Numbered from the stretch's first letter, positions 18,550 through 28,320 are shown. The stretch: DNA of 64,000 nucleotides from Candidatus Thalassarchaeum betae (GCA_022447095.1 JAKUUP010000003.1:1-64000), one strand, 5' to 3'. The notes: generated by a model from the letters alone, not told the origin. Translations and numbers: made by a program.

Positions 18550-19473
18550 ATGAGGCGAGTGCATCTTGGTTTCCCGCCACTGAGAGTGGACAGAGGAGGC
18601 TCTTCCCTAGTTGTGGTAGGCACCTCGGGGGAACTTGTCAGGGTCGCCCCCGACTGTAGTCCGATGCATCCGGCTGTCAAGCCCTTCCCGGCCTCGATCA
18701 CAGGTGGTGCGATACTAGACGAGTTCTGGGTCGGCACGTGGGTCGAGCGTGAACTGCGGCAGGCTAGGATGGCCGCTCTACCTCTAGAGGGAGATTGGAG
18801 GGAAGGAGCAGGTAGGGAGTTCCTGAGGAGTTCGATTAACTCCGCAGGCGATGTAATGCCATCCTCATCGGTGTGGTCCAAGTTCCTAGATGCAGAACCT
18901 CTCGCTCTCTCCAGAGTCGGTGACGGCCTAGTATTCGCCACTCTGGGCAGGGGTGTTTACAGGATCGGTGTCGACGCGGAGGAGTTCTGGCGAGCGCCAT
19001 ATCCCGAATGGCCGAGGCTATCCAAGGTCGCATCCAGAGACGCCCTTGTCTCATCGAATGAGTCGGAAGAAGGGGTGGTGATGTGGTCCGAAGCCGGAGG
19101 GATGGTCATCCTCGACGGCGACGACGGCTCATCTCTGCTGAGTAGGGAGCTGGTGCTTCCAGACATACTGAACGATGTCAGGAGATCAGATGAAGGAGGG
19201 TGGTTGCTGATTCTGAGTGGCGGTGGAGTCGCCCTGCTGGAGAATCTGGAGTCCGAGCCGCGATTCGTTCGGACTCCCGGCCCGGTCTTGGATGCCGTGC
19301 ACGACGGCAGTCGTTGGAGATGGACTGGATGGCGCCATGACGGGGAGTTCCTTGATGGGGCACAGTCGCCTAGGTGCGCAGCAAGGGAAGAGGTTGGAGT
19401 CGCGCTGGTTGGCAATACGGTCCTGACGAACGACGGGACCTGGGATGATTACGGGTTGAATCACTCTGACTGA
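18550..19473 (+). CDS. hypothetical beta-rich (possible propeller-like) protein
   Basis: 307 aa, short repeated segments such as LVVVGTSGELVRVAP, LVFATLGRGVYRIGV, WLLILSGGGVALLEN. Confidence 0.6.
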   Translation: MRRVHLGFPPLRVDRGGSSLVVVGTSGELVRVAPDCSPMHPAVKPFPASITGGAILDEFWVGTWVERELRQARMAALPLEGDWREGAGREFLRSSINSAGDVMPSSSVWSKFLDAEPLALSRVGDGLVFATLGRGVYRIGVDAEEFWRAPYPEWPRLSKVASRDALVSSNESEEGVVMWSEAGGMVILDGDDGSSLLSRELVLPDILNDVRRSDEGGWLLILSGGGVALLENLESEPRFVRTPGPVLDAVHDGSRWRWTGWRHDGEFLDGAQSPRCAAREEVGVALVGNTVLTNDGTWDDYGLNHSD

Positions 19474-19637
19474 TTCCAGATGGTTTTTCCGCACTTGCCG
19501 CAGACCTTGCGGTCTTCGTGCACACCTAGAAAGACCCCTTCCTTGCAGTCGGGACAGAAATCGCCGCGTCGTACCAACTTGCCGTCCTCTACAGAGTACT
19601 TCGAGTGCTTGCCGTTGGGATTCGGTCCGTCGCCCAT
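19461..19637 (-). CDS. rps27ae: 30S ribosomal protein S27ae
   Basis: 58 aa: MGDGPNPNGKHSKYSVEDGKLVRRGDFCPDCKEGVFLGVHEDRKVCGKCGKTIWNQSE; absent from the ORF track because of its length. Confidence 0.93.
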   Translation of the reverse strand: MGDGPNPNGKHSKYSVEDGKLVRRGDFCPDCKEGVFLGVHEDRKVCGKCGKTIWNQSE

Positions 19638-20047
19638 CACTCATCACCGCCTTCTGATTGCTCTTCTGCTGCTGGCCCCTCAGCAGCCTCCTCGACCTGT
19701 TCTTCAACTGATTCTTCAGCGGGCTCTTCGACCGCTGGCTCGACTTTGGCTGGTTTGGCCTTGGGAGCCTTCTTCTCCCCACTGTGCCTTTGCTTGACGA
19801 AATCGTGCTCAAGAGCAGCCGACTCAGCGGTTCCGTAGACTAGAGCAAGGCCTGTGGTCTGGGGGCGGCCGAAACGAGTTTTGACCTCCTTGAGGAAAAC
19901 TAAGTTCTCCTTGGCTCCGGGCTCCGCCTTCGCGGCAGCTGCAACCATCTCCTTCAGGGACGGGGTCGGTGAGTTAGTGTGCTCCCACTGAAACCTAATC
20001 TCGACGCGGCCGAGAAGTGGGTTCTCCTTCCTATCGATGACTTCCAT
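19637..20047 (-). CDS. rps24e: 30S ribosomal protein S24e with acidic C-terminal extension
   Basis: MEVIDRKENPLLGRVEIRFQWEHTNSPTPSLKEMV...KTRFGRPQTTGLALVYGTAESA; Glu-rich tail. Confidence 0.95.
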   Translation of the reverse strand: MEVIDRKENPLLGRVEIRFQWEHTNSPTPSLKEMVAAAAKAEPGAKENLVFLKEVKTRFGRPQTTGLALVYGTAESAALEHDFVKQRHSGEKKAPKAKPAKVEPAVEEPAEESVEEQVEEAAEGPAAEEQSEGGDE

Positions 20048-20059
20048 TCGAATCCTTCC

Positions 20060-20278
20060 TTATCGGATATTGACCTTCAGGGCGTAGTTACCGGGCTGTG
20101 TGACGTTGAGTCTCTTGGCAACTTCTGAACGATTAGGGTGTAGAATTACTACAAAGCCCTGCCAGTCAGTGGTTACGGGGGCACTTGGGCAATGAGTACA
20201 CTGCGCTGGATCGTTCTTTTTCTCCGGCTCGGGCAGAATTCTGTTGCACTCGCCACAGGCGAAGGGTTGCTTGACCAT
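20060..20278 (-). CDS. spt4: transcription elongation factor Spt4 / RpoE2
   Basis: 72 aa; FACGECNRILP...CTHCPSAPVTTDWQGFVVILHPNRSEVAKRLNV. Confidence 0.95.
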   Translation of the reverse strand: MVKQPFACGECNRILPEPEKKNDPAQCTHCPSAPVTTDWQGFVVILHPNRSEVAKRLNVTQPGNYALKVNIR

Positions 20279-20279
20279 T

Positions 20280-20834
20280 TCAGTCAGCCTCCTCTAACGA
20301 GTCGAAGGCACCGAGACCGTCCATCTTGCAGTTGAGGCCTATCTTGGAGGACCGAGGGTCGTTCTGGTTGATTGACTTCGAGACAATCCTCGAGCGGACA
20401 GGAGTCCCCTCTTCGAGGTACTTGCCACTCTGAGAACCCTCGATGCGCTTGTTTTGGATGCCGAGGCTGACTTGGACTGGCTCGTCAAGGATCTGAGACT
20501 TGTGGAGTAAAGCCTCGATAGGTCCAATCCTGACGAATGCTCCGTACTCCGATATCTCGGAAACGGCCCCATCGACGACCTCATTGTTTTCCATAGTGAA
20601 GATGAGTGCCTTGAATCGGACATTCTGGTATATCGCACCGTCGCCATGAATGATTCTGCCTCGATCCACGGCCTCGTGGTCGAACGTTAGCAGGGTGTAG
20701 TTCTCGTTCTCGTCAAAACGGCCCTCAAAAGCATCGTAGGCAAGCTCATCGATATGGTCCTCAAGTTTGCGTCCCGCTCGGATATATTCGGCGGGGATCC
20801 GTATGGTATCATCTCGGGTCACCAAACTGTACAT
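20280..20834 (-). CDS. rpoE1: DNA-directed RNA polymerase subunit E' (Rpo7/Rpb7)
   Basis: MYSLVTRDDTIRIPAEYI...YQNVRFKALIFTMENNEVVDGAVSEISEYGAFVRIGPIEALLHKSQI...KIGLNCKMDGLG. Confidence 0.95.
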   Translation of the reverse strand: MYSLVTRDDTIRIPAEYIRAGRKLEDHIDELAYDAFEGRFDENENYTLLTFDHEAVDRGRIIHGDGAIYQNVRFKALIFTMENNEVVDGAVSEISEYGAFVRIGPIEALLHKSQILDEPVQVSLGIQNKRIEGSQSGKYLEEGTPVRSRIVSKSINQNDPRSSKIGLNCKMDGLGAFDSLEEAD

Positions 20835-20840
20835 GGGTTT

Positions 20841-20882
20841 CTTCCTCCGCAACGAACCCACTCCGAGGCCGGCCGGAGGAAG
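20841..20882 (-). promoter_or_regulatory. inverted repeat in rpoE1 leader overlapping the SD-like sequence
   Basis: CTTCCTCCG (20841-20849) and CGGAGGAAG (20874-20882) are perfectly complementary; on the minus strand the GGAGG-bearing arm lies just upstream of the ATG at 20834. Confidence 0.45.
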
Positions 20883-20993
20883 GGGGTTTCCCTCCCGTCC
20901 CTCATCGGTCATGCCTCTGGAGGAGAGGTCCGTGCGCCCGGCGACCGACCCCCCCTGTATAAGCACAACGGATGCAAATGATGTTTCGGCTAC

Positions 20994-21023
20994 CCCTATA
21001 GGGCAGACAGACCATAGGTCTGT
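20994..21023. promoter_or_regulatory. palindrome plus inverted repeat upstream of 1866-aa giant gene
   Basis: CCCTATAGGG (20994-21003) and ACAGACC-ATA-GGTCTGT (21007-21023). Confidence 0.4.
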
Positions 21024-21077
21024 ATGAGGGTATAGGGCGAATGTTCAAGTGGATTCCGAAAGCCATCTCCTGTTCTG

Positions 21078-24000
21078 ATGGTAGCGAGCGCTTCGCATAG
21101 GAACCCCGCAAGGTTGCGTCAAGTTGCCCTCGGCGCAGCAATGATGCTGCTGATGTCACTGTCTCCGGTACTCGTCCAGTTCGATACACCTCTCAGGATG
21201 GAGTCGGGTGACGGAACCGGAGAGCCATGGGTCGACGGGGGTCAACCATGGCCGCAGTCAGGTAGGACTCCAGACAAGGTTGCGGACGTCCCGACGCACA
21301 GTCCTGACGGGGGTGCTGGCAACGGCACACCAAGTGATGCGCCAGAGTTGATGTCGGTTGTCGAGCCGTCAGTGAACTGGGTCTACGGCTCCTACTCGAC
21401 TGGCACAGATGCTCTAGCCACCCCGATTGCAGATCTGTCTGCATCTGTTTCCAAAGACGAGGATGCTTCAGAACGCTGTGGCGGCAGTTCGCTTTACAGC
21501 ATCCTTGTACAGACTGATTCAAATTCAGATCACACCTACTTAAGAATCGTCGAGGGCGAGGATGCCGACCTCGCATGGGAGATCGACTTGGGCTTGACAG
21601 AGTACGTGAAGGCGGCCCCGATGGTAGTCGATATCGATGACGACGGCATGCAAGAGGTTCTCGTCGCTTACGATGCCTCTGGAACCCTCTATCTCGATGC
21701 TTGGTCCCCTAGGCTTACCTGCTCGGTCACGGGCTGGTCCTCCGGGGGTCATGAGGGCGAGTTGCTATGGTCATGGAGCGACGATTCTCTGATGATTAGC
21801 AGCGATGTGGGGCCATACACATGGAGCGGTCTGGGTGGGCACAAACCAACAGCCCAGCCCCTTCTCGCTGACTTGGATTTGGATGGGGATGCTGAGGTCG
21901 TCATCGCAGCCATAGATGAGGTCTCTGAGGATCCCGTTGTAGTCGCACTGGGGCTATCCAATAGCGGGGCTACCGCGTTGTGGGACGCTACCTTGGACAA
22001 GGGCAGCCACCCTTCCGACCCAGCTTTCGCTCAGACCGACGAGACTACCGGATACGTTCTCCTGACAACTACCCAACACAACAACGGGGCGATGTGGGTA
22101 TGGAAACTGGATTCGACGAGCGGTGATTCCAGTTGGGACGGGCTTTCTCTGGCCAACTCCGATGGTGACACGGACGCGCCCCACGTCAGGTTGCCTGGGC
22201 CTGTGATAGCCAACCTAGACGACGACTCCGCCCCTGAGATGGTACTCACGATACCTACGGATATCGACGGTTACAACTCTGCCGATGGGGCGGAGTTCAT
22301 CGGAATGGAAATCGGGAACGGCGATGAGTTGTGGTCATTCGAGGCTTCAAACGGTTACGCCGACGCGCCTCCGGTGGTAATCGACACCGATGGCAACGGG
22401 GAGCATGACAGGGTCTGCTGGGTCACTTGGTCTCAGGAGACCACAGACAGACACGGCCATGCAGGCTGCCACGATGTAGGCGGCTCCAGTCCCGACCAAG
22501 CCTGGCAGAAGGCCCTTGAGCAGAGCAGTGGTCTGCCTAACGACGAGATTGCGGTCGCCCCGCCTACATGGATGGACATAGATGGCGACGGAAAGCAGGA
22601 GTTACTCGTCGCATACGGGCGCTCCCTGTGGGCCTTCGATGGCGATGACGGTTCATCATCCACAGTCTGGGGAGGAGCGCTTGAACTCAGCCACAGAACC
22701 TGGTCAGCCCCCGCCCTTGCCGATATCGACGGAGATGCCACTCTGGACATAGTTCTCGGAGACACTGTCATCTCGTTAGCGATGGCCGATGTCAGGCCAC
22801 TGCTTGACCAGCGGGGCATAGAATTCAGCCCCAGCGCGCCCGACCCGGGCGAGACGGTGACCGTGACCGCATTCTTCGAGAACTCGGGGACCGCGGACAC
22901 CGATGGCGAGACCAATGCACTGCTGTATGCCAACGGTGAGGAGATAGGGAGTTATGAGGCAGGGACAATGGAACCCTCCGACCCCACTGGCTCAGGAGTC
23001 TTCGAATCGTTCAGCATAGAGTGGAGTGGGCCCTTGGGCGAGCACACTTTCGAACTGGTCCTCGACCCCTATGGCAACATCACACAAACAAGGCATGACA
23101 ACGACGCCCAAACGACTACGCTATCTATCGTAGCCGCTTACAACGCCACCTTTGAGATTTCTACTGAACCTGTGAGAATAGACCCCGGGGGCAGCGCCCT
23201 TGCAACTCCAAATGTCCGTTCGACAGGAAGGTTAGCAGGAAGTTGGAGTCTTGCTGTCGACGACTCCGCTCTGCCGGAGGGCTGGACTTGGAGTGACGAG
23301 ACCAGCGGAGGCTTGAGCGGTGTCGGGATAGACGTCGATGGAGTATGGACTCCAAACCTCCGCATTCACGCCCCAACAGACGCCCTAGGATCCGATGCGG
23401 GTCACCTTGGCCTTACTCTGACTCTAGACGACGACCCGGACAACGTCAGCGTTTCCGCTACGCTGCCGATCGAGGCCAACAGGAGTCGCGGCCTCTCACT
23501 GCGCGGTCCGGACGGGACTGCGTCAAGCACGGGATACGGGCTGATCGGCACGGACGCCCATGCATGGATGCTGCTCCACAACCTCGGCAACGCCGCAGAG
23601 AACCAGATAACTATCTCGTGGGATAGCACTTCTTGGGGCTCCGACCTCAGACTTTACGATACTAATGGCGACGAGCAACCGGCACTGGCTCTGGGTCCGA
23701 ATGAGGTGATGATACTAACCGCGAGGTTGGCGGTGCCGGACGACGTGTTGCTCGGAGAATCGGTCTCCACTCCTCTCTCAATGTGCGTTGGTAATGGCGA
23801 GGAAGAGACGTGTCAGACAATATTCCTGACTTTCGAGGCCGCGGGTGTCGTTGCCGATGTGCACCAGCGGAGCGTGCCGGCACAGGGCCTCGAATGGGCT
23901 ATCTACGCTGATATGCCCATTGGAGTGACGCAACTGACTTGGTCGCTCGCAGACGCTGGTATGACTGTTCAAGGATGGTCCTGGAGCGCGACTGGCGACT

Positions 24001-26678
24001 TGTCGGTCGCCGGAGACACAATCATCATGACAGAACTGGTAGAATCTCAGGCCGTCGGGACTCTGGTCCTCGACCTGCCCGATGATGCTCCTCCAGCCTT
24101 CCACTCCTTCTCCGATGCCAGTGACCAATCATCGGACCATGTTCTGAGGCTCTCACTCGAAGTCTTGCAGATTCACAGGGCCTCACTGGTAGTTACCTCT
24201 CCGACCGAACAACCTCACTTGGTAGAGGTCAGTGAGGAGGCTCTGGTAATGGTCCGCCTCGAGAATCCTGGCAACGGGGACGACACTTATCACTTGACTT
24301 ACGGAATCCTCCTCGACGAGAACATTACTGAGGATCCGGGCGTGGAGGTTTCATTCTCCAATGACATGGTGTCCTTGAGCGCAGGCAGTCTGACCAACAT
24401 ACCTGTAGCCGTTACACTACCTGATACTACTCCTGCTCGTGCCCCCGTCAGTATCGAGATATACATGACCTCAATGGGGGACCAGTCGGTTAGTGACTCG
24501 GACGTCGTGATTCTAGAGGCTAGGCAGGATCACCGATGGAACATCACCGCGAGCGTCGGTGAATCTACTGCCGGCGGGCGCACCTTCGCCGTTGCTCCAG
24601 GAGGGATGCTCGAAGTGAGTGTTGATGCGCAAAACATCGGTAATCTGAACGACGACCTGACTCTGACAGTGAGTTATGAAGTCACCTTGACGGGCGTTGA
24701 CGGCTCACAAGGCTGGGACTCTCAGGGAGATGCGGCAGTCGACGTCGGAGTGAATCAGACTGCACTGATGACGGTCAACGCGACCGTACCTGCAGATGCA
24801 TGGAACGGCTCTACGATGCAAGTAACCGTCACCGCCGTTGCTCAAGATGAGGATGTAGGTTCGTTCACCTTCGGTATCGAGGTGACTCATGTGCCAGCTT
24901 GGTCGGCCTCGGCTGACCAGACCTACCTCGATATACACCCCAATGGCTCAAGCATAGAATTGACTGTGATTCAGCAAGGCAACTCCCCCACGATTCCATA
25001 TGCTACAGTGTGGGTGAGTGGCGAGAGCGGTTGGGATGTTTCCGTCCCCGGCGAGCTCCCCGTACTTTCCCCCGGTGAGACTGCTCCTATGATGCTCAAT
25101 ATCACCCCGCCAGATACAGCGCAACACGGCAGGTCGGTGGAACTACACGTCAAACTTAGAGAAGGTGATGGCAATGGAGAGACAGAGATTACTCTGCCTC
25201 TGCGTGTCGCCATCATCAACGACTTCAATCTGAGCGGACAGGGTCCTTGGTTCGTATCTGACGATGGTGGACATCCGCTCGCGGAACTTCAGAACCTCGG
25301 TAACGCCCCCACTACCATCACCCTGCAGGTCCTGAGCCTGCCCAACGGGTGGACCGTAGCCGGGCAAACCGAAGTCGTCCTCGGCGTCGATGAGATTAGA
25401 GGTGTTCCTCTAGAGGTGATTCCGGCTTCTGACTGGGACGGCAGCGTCCGGACCATACGCATCCTCGCCGAGGACGCTGTAGGGAACCAGCGTGAGGTCG
25501 CTCTAGACACTGAGCAGTCGCCGTACTCCTGGGCATCCTCTCCCGTGGTAGTGGTAATGATGGGTGACCATGCCTTGCTTCAGATTCACGGCACTACCTC
25601 TGCTTCCAGTGTCGTCGATTCCTCATCAGGACAGTTGCAATGGGACGATAGGGGCGGCTGGGCGTTGCCGGCGGTCGCCGGTGGCGATGGCTCCTTGAGC
25701 GTGGGTTCATCCAGCCTCGGCTACGTCGCCCATGTCGTCGAGCCGTCTCTCAGGTCTGCTGAGTGTAATATTCTCGGTAGTTTCGAAGAGGTGGTGGCAC
25801 ATTGTTCTATATTCAATGGGACGGAGGCATTCTCATACTCGATTCTCCTCATCGACGATCAGGGAGTGATGCTGGATTCCGCGTCCGGTCAGGTCTCTGC
25901 AGGCTCCTCTCATGGCCCAATCAACCTCAGCGCTGAGGGCTGGAGTCCGGAGCCGGGTAGCAGGACCCTGACTCTGAGACTGCTGGACGGGAGGGGTTTC
26001 CAGGTCGCTGTGGACGAGACGGACTTCCTAGTCAGAAGGAGTGATTGGAACATAGGCCTGGTGGAACTAGAGCTTGACGGAGAAGGTTCGAACCAGGAAG
26101 TCAAGGTCCTCACTCGAAGGACCAACCACCAACTACTGACTGATGCCGACTGCCATCTCGCGGTAGTCGCAGGAGAACATTCCTCAACTCATCTGGTAGA
26201 TTGGAGCAGCACATTGGCCCCCATCTTCAGAATTGATCGTCCCGATGTCGATGATGGCGTCGAGATCGTGGTGACCATCGGATGCGAGTTCCCATGGGAC
26301 CTAGATTCCGACTCAAGCGATAACGAGGCCAGACTGATTCTCTCGGGCGGATCTGTGGGGCCCTCGGGGTACGCCGACATGGGAATTGCGGTGACTGCAG
26401 CCCTGCTGGTGATTGGCGTATCTCTGGCTTTCGCATGGATGCTAAGGAGTCATCGAGAAGGCAAGGAACTCATGGAGATGGCCATGGCGGCTGCAGAAGA
26501 GAGAGCGGCCAAGAAGCGTATCGAACCGGAGTCTTCCGACGCCCCTGAGCCTTCCCAAATGGAACAGGATGAAGATGAAGAGGACGGAGAAGAGGAAGAT
26601 GGACCTGAACCCGAAATAGAGGATGAGCCTTTGGATGATTTCGAGACCAGACTCAAGCGGCTCATGCGAGAAGACTAG
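21078..26678 (+). CDS. giant secreted FG-GAP/VCBS-repeat and CARDB-like surface protein (1866 aa) with C-terminal TM and acidic tail
   Basis: Signal-like LGAAMMLLMSLSPVLVQ; repeats DIDDDGMQEVLVAYD, ADLDLDGDAEVVIAAID, DIDGDGKQELLVAYG, DIDGDATLDIVLGD; CARDB-like VTAFFENSGTADTDGETNALLYANGEEIGSYE; C-term TM then ESSDAPEPSQMEQDEDEEDGEEEDGPEPEIEDEP. Confidence 0.9.
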   Translation: MVASASHRNPARLRQVALGAAMMLLMSLSPVLVQFDTPLRMESGDGTGEPWVDGGQPWPQSGRTPDKVADVPTHSPDGGAGNGTPSDAPELMSVVEPSVNWVYGSYSTGTDALATPIADLSASVSKDEDASERCGGSSLYSILVQTDSNSDHTYLRIVEGEDADLAWEIDLGLTEYVKAAPMVVDIDDDGMQEVLVAYDASGTLYLDAWSPRLTCSVTGWSSGGHEGELLWSWSDDSLMISSDVGPYTWSGLGGHKPTAQPLLADLDLDGDAEVVIAAIDEVSEDPVVVALGLSNSGATALWDATLDKGSHPSDPAFAQTDETTGYVLLTTTQHNNGAMWVWKLDSTSGDSSWDGLSLANSDGDTDAPHVRLPGPVIANLDDDSAPEMVLTIPTDIDGYNSADGAEFIGMEIGNGDELWSFEASNGYADAPPVVIDTDGNGEHDRVCWVTWSQETTDRHGHAGCHDVGGSSPDQAWQKALEQSSGLPNDEIAVAPPTWMDIDGDGKQELLVAYGRSLWAFDGDDGSSSTVWGGALELSHRTWSAPALADIDGDATLDIVLGDTVISLAMADVRPLLDQRGIEFSPSAPDPGETVTVTAFFENSGTADTDGETNALLYANGEEIGSYEAGTMEPSDPTGSGVFESFSIEWSGPLGEHTFELVLDPYGNITQTRHDNDAQTTTLSIVAAYNATFEISTEPVRIDPGGSALATPNVRSTGRLAGSWSLAVDDSALPEGWTWSDETSGGLSGVGIDVDGVWTPNLRIHAPTDALGSDAGHLGLTLTLDDDPDNVSVSATLPIEANRSRGLSLRGPDGTASSTGYGLIGTDAHAWMLLHNLGNAAENQITISWDSTSWGSDLRLYDTNGDEQPALALGPNEVMILTARLAVPDDVLLGESVSTPLSMCVGNGEEETCQTIFLTFEAAGVVADVHQRSVPAQGLEWAIYADMPIGVTQLTWSLADAGMTVQGWSWSATGDLSVAGDTIIMTELVESQAVGTLVLDLPDDAPPAFHSFSDASDQSSDHVLRLSLEVLQIHRASLVVTSPTEQPHLVEVSEEALVMVRLENPGNGDDTYHLTYGILLDENITEDPGVEVSFSNDMVSLSAGSLTNIPVAVTLPDTTPARAPVSIEIYMTSMGDQSVSDSDVVILEARQDHRWNITASVGESTAGGRTFAVAPGGMLEVSVDAQNIGNLNDDLTLTVSYEVTLTGVDGSQGWDSQGDAAVDVGVNQTALMTVNATVPADAWNGSTMQVTVTAVAQDEDVGSFTFGIEVTHVPAWSASADQTYLDIHPNGSSIELTVIQQGNSPTIPYATVWVSGESGWDVSVPGELPVLSPGETAPMMLNITPPDTAQHGRSVELHVKLREGDGNGETEITLPLRVAIINDFNLSGQGPWFVSDDGGHPLAELQNLGNAPTTITLQVLSLPNGWTVAGQTEVVLGVDEIRGVPLEVIPASDWDGSVRTIRILAEDAVGNQREVALDTEQSPYSWASSPVVVVMMGDHALLQIHGTTSASSVVDSSSGQLQWDDRGGWALPAVAGGDGSLSVGSSSLGYVAHVVEPSLRSAECNILGSFEEVVAHCSIFNGTEAFSYSILLIDDQGVMLDSASGQVSAGSSHGPINLSAEGWSPEPGSRTLTLRLLDGRGFQVAVDETDFLVRRSDWNIGLVELELDGEGSNQEVKVLTRRTNHQLLTDADCHLAVVAGEHSSTHLVDWSSTLAPIFRIDRPDVDDGVEIVVTIGCEFPWDLDSDSSDNEARLILSGGSVGPSGYADMGIAVTAALLVIGVSLAFAWMLRSHREGKELMEMAMAAAEERAAKKRIEPESSDAPEPSQMEQDEDEEDGEEEDGPEPEIEDEPLDDFETRLKRLMRED

Positions 26679-26684
26679 TCCTCG

Positions 26685-27419
26685 CTATACCGCCAGTCTC
26701 AACTTGTGCATGCTCTCATACAGTGGCATAGCCAACTCGAGTATGTGCTCATGCTCGGGGGCCACCTCGTCAGAGCGAGGTCGGTACGGCGCAAAACCGG
26801 TCGAAGACCATACCGAATCGTACCAGTGCTCCCCCCATATTCCGTCGCACTCTCTCGGACCTGCTTCCCATGACAGCATACGCTCACTGAAGTCGATTTC
26901 CCACCGCTCGCAGAGGAGGCGTAGCATCTCTCTTGGATTCTCCAATATCTCCCTAGAGTCAATGATCGGAGGGGTGCTTCCCGAACTCTTAGAAACGTCC
27001 TGTATCAACTGCACCTGCTGAGGCAGTCCGGTAGACCACAGACTGACTTCGTCTGTTATCTTGGAAAGCGAGAGTAGGACCTCCTTCGGATTGCGTATCA
27101 AGAAGCAGTTAGACAGCGAACCGAGCCAGTCTGTGTCCATTCCCGGAAGTATATGGTGGCACATGTGCTTCTGATACCATATCGCCGCGCCGCCTGGAAT
27201 CTCACCCGTCAGGTAATCGACCACCTTGGCGGAATCGGACTCGTGATGCGCCATCACACTCTGTGAATCTGGGTGCTTGATTCCGGTCTGCTTCAGATAG
27301 TGGGCGTAAAGCGGCTCGTCTGTAGCGAAACAGTCCTGCCGGTTGTCGAACGAGTACATCATCGCAGTGGAAATGTTGCGTGGTCCCGACCACATCGCTA
27401 TTCTTACGCCGTCAGCCAC
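26685..27419 (-). CDS. P-loop sulfotransferase-like protein
   Basis: VRIAMWSGPRNISTAMMYSFDNRQDCFATDEPLYAHYL (PAPS-loop-like), CFLIRNPKEVLLSLSK; GTG start at 27419 overlaps the upstream stop. ORF track gives 27467. Confidence 0.8.
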   Translation of the reverse strand: MADGVRIAMWSGPRNISTAMMYSFDNRQDCFATDEPLYAHYLKQTGIKHPDSQSVMAHHESDSAKVVDYLTGEIPGGAAIWYQKHMCHHILPGMDTDWLGSLSNCFLIRNPKEVLLSLSKITDEVSLWSTGLPQQVQLIQDVSKSSGSTPPIIDSREILENPREMLRLLCERWEIDFSERMLSWEAGPRECDGIWGEHWYDSVWSSTGFAPYRPRSDEVAPEHEHILELAMPLYESMHKLRLAV

Positions 27420-28320
27420 GGCACTCACTCCTGAGTAGTTCGATGTAGAGGCTCTGCAGGCGCTCACACATCGGACCCCTCTGACCTTGACTCATCGGCT
27501 CGCCGTCGAACTCGACCACCGGGGTGAGTCCTGCGAAGGTCCCGGTGACGAAGGCCTCGTCGGCCGTGCTGATTTCATTAGTGGTGAAGTCCCTCTCGTA
27601 GGCCGGAATACCATTAGCGAGGCACAGATCGAGGACTTTGCGCCGTGTGATTCCGTCGAGGCAGTGTTCACCCGTTGAAGTCCAGACCTCGCCGTCCCTG
27701 ACGATGAAGAAGTGTGTGGAGTTACATGTGGCTACGTTTCCAGCTGGATCAAGCATCAGCCCCTCTTCACCGCCCTTGGCGGCTGCGTCGACACAGGCAG
27801 CGATGCAGTTGTGTTTGGACAGGCTGTTGATCCGAGGGTCCTGGACATTCTGCTCACCCCTCCTAACATCCACGGTGACCAGTCGTATTCCCTCAACGGC
27901 CCGTTGCTCGTTCGCGGTCTTGTATTCAGGCATTACCACCAAGGTCGGTGGGCTTGAAATCACCCATGGGGCCTGATAGGGGGTAGGCTTGAGCCCCCTA
28001 GTAACAACTAGTCGTACATGCACTCCGTCATGCATGCCGTTGGCCTCAATAACGCTGTTTACCTCATCGAGGATCTGCTCGCGTGTCCGTCCAATGTCCA
28101 TAGATATCGACTCCGCCCCTCTGAACAGTCTGTCCATGTGCTCATCAGCGAAGGCGATGGTTCCGTTATGCAGCCTGAAAGACTCCCATACTCCATCACC
28201 CAACAGGAAGCCTGCGTCGAACACAGAGACCTTGGCTTCCGGGCGTGGCAGCAGTTCACCGTTGACTGAGATGAGGACGCTCTCGTTTCGAGGGTCGCCC
28301 TCATACTCGTGAGTTCCCAT
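27412..28320 (-). CDS. class IV aminotransferase (branched-chain/D-amino-acid type)
   Basis: VFDAGFLLGDGVWESFRLHNG, NSLSKHNCIAACVDAAAKGGEEGLMLDPAGNVATCNSTHFFIV, LDGITRRKVLDLC, EAFVTGTFAGLTPVVEFD. Confidence 0.93.
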   Translation of the reverse strand: MGTHEYEGDPRNESVLISVNGELLPRPEAKVSVFDAGFLLGDGVWESFRLHNGTIAFADEHMDRLFRGAESISMDIGRTREQILDEVNSVIEANGMHDGVHVRLVVTRGLKPTPYQAPWVISSPPTLVVMPEYKTANEQRAVEGIRLVTVDVRRGEQNVQDPRINSLSKHNCIAACVDAAAKGGEEGLMLDPAGNVATCNSTHFFIVRDGEVWTSTGEHCLDGITRRKVLDLCLANGIPAYERDFTTNEISTADEAFVTGTFAGLTPVVEFDGEPMSQGQRGPMCERLQSLYIELLRSECRG

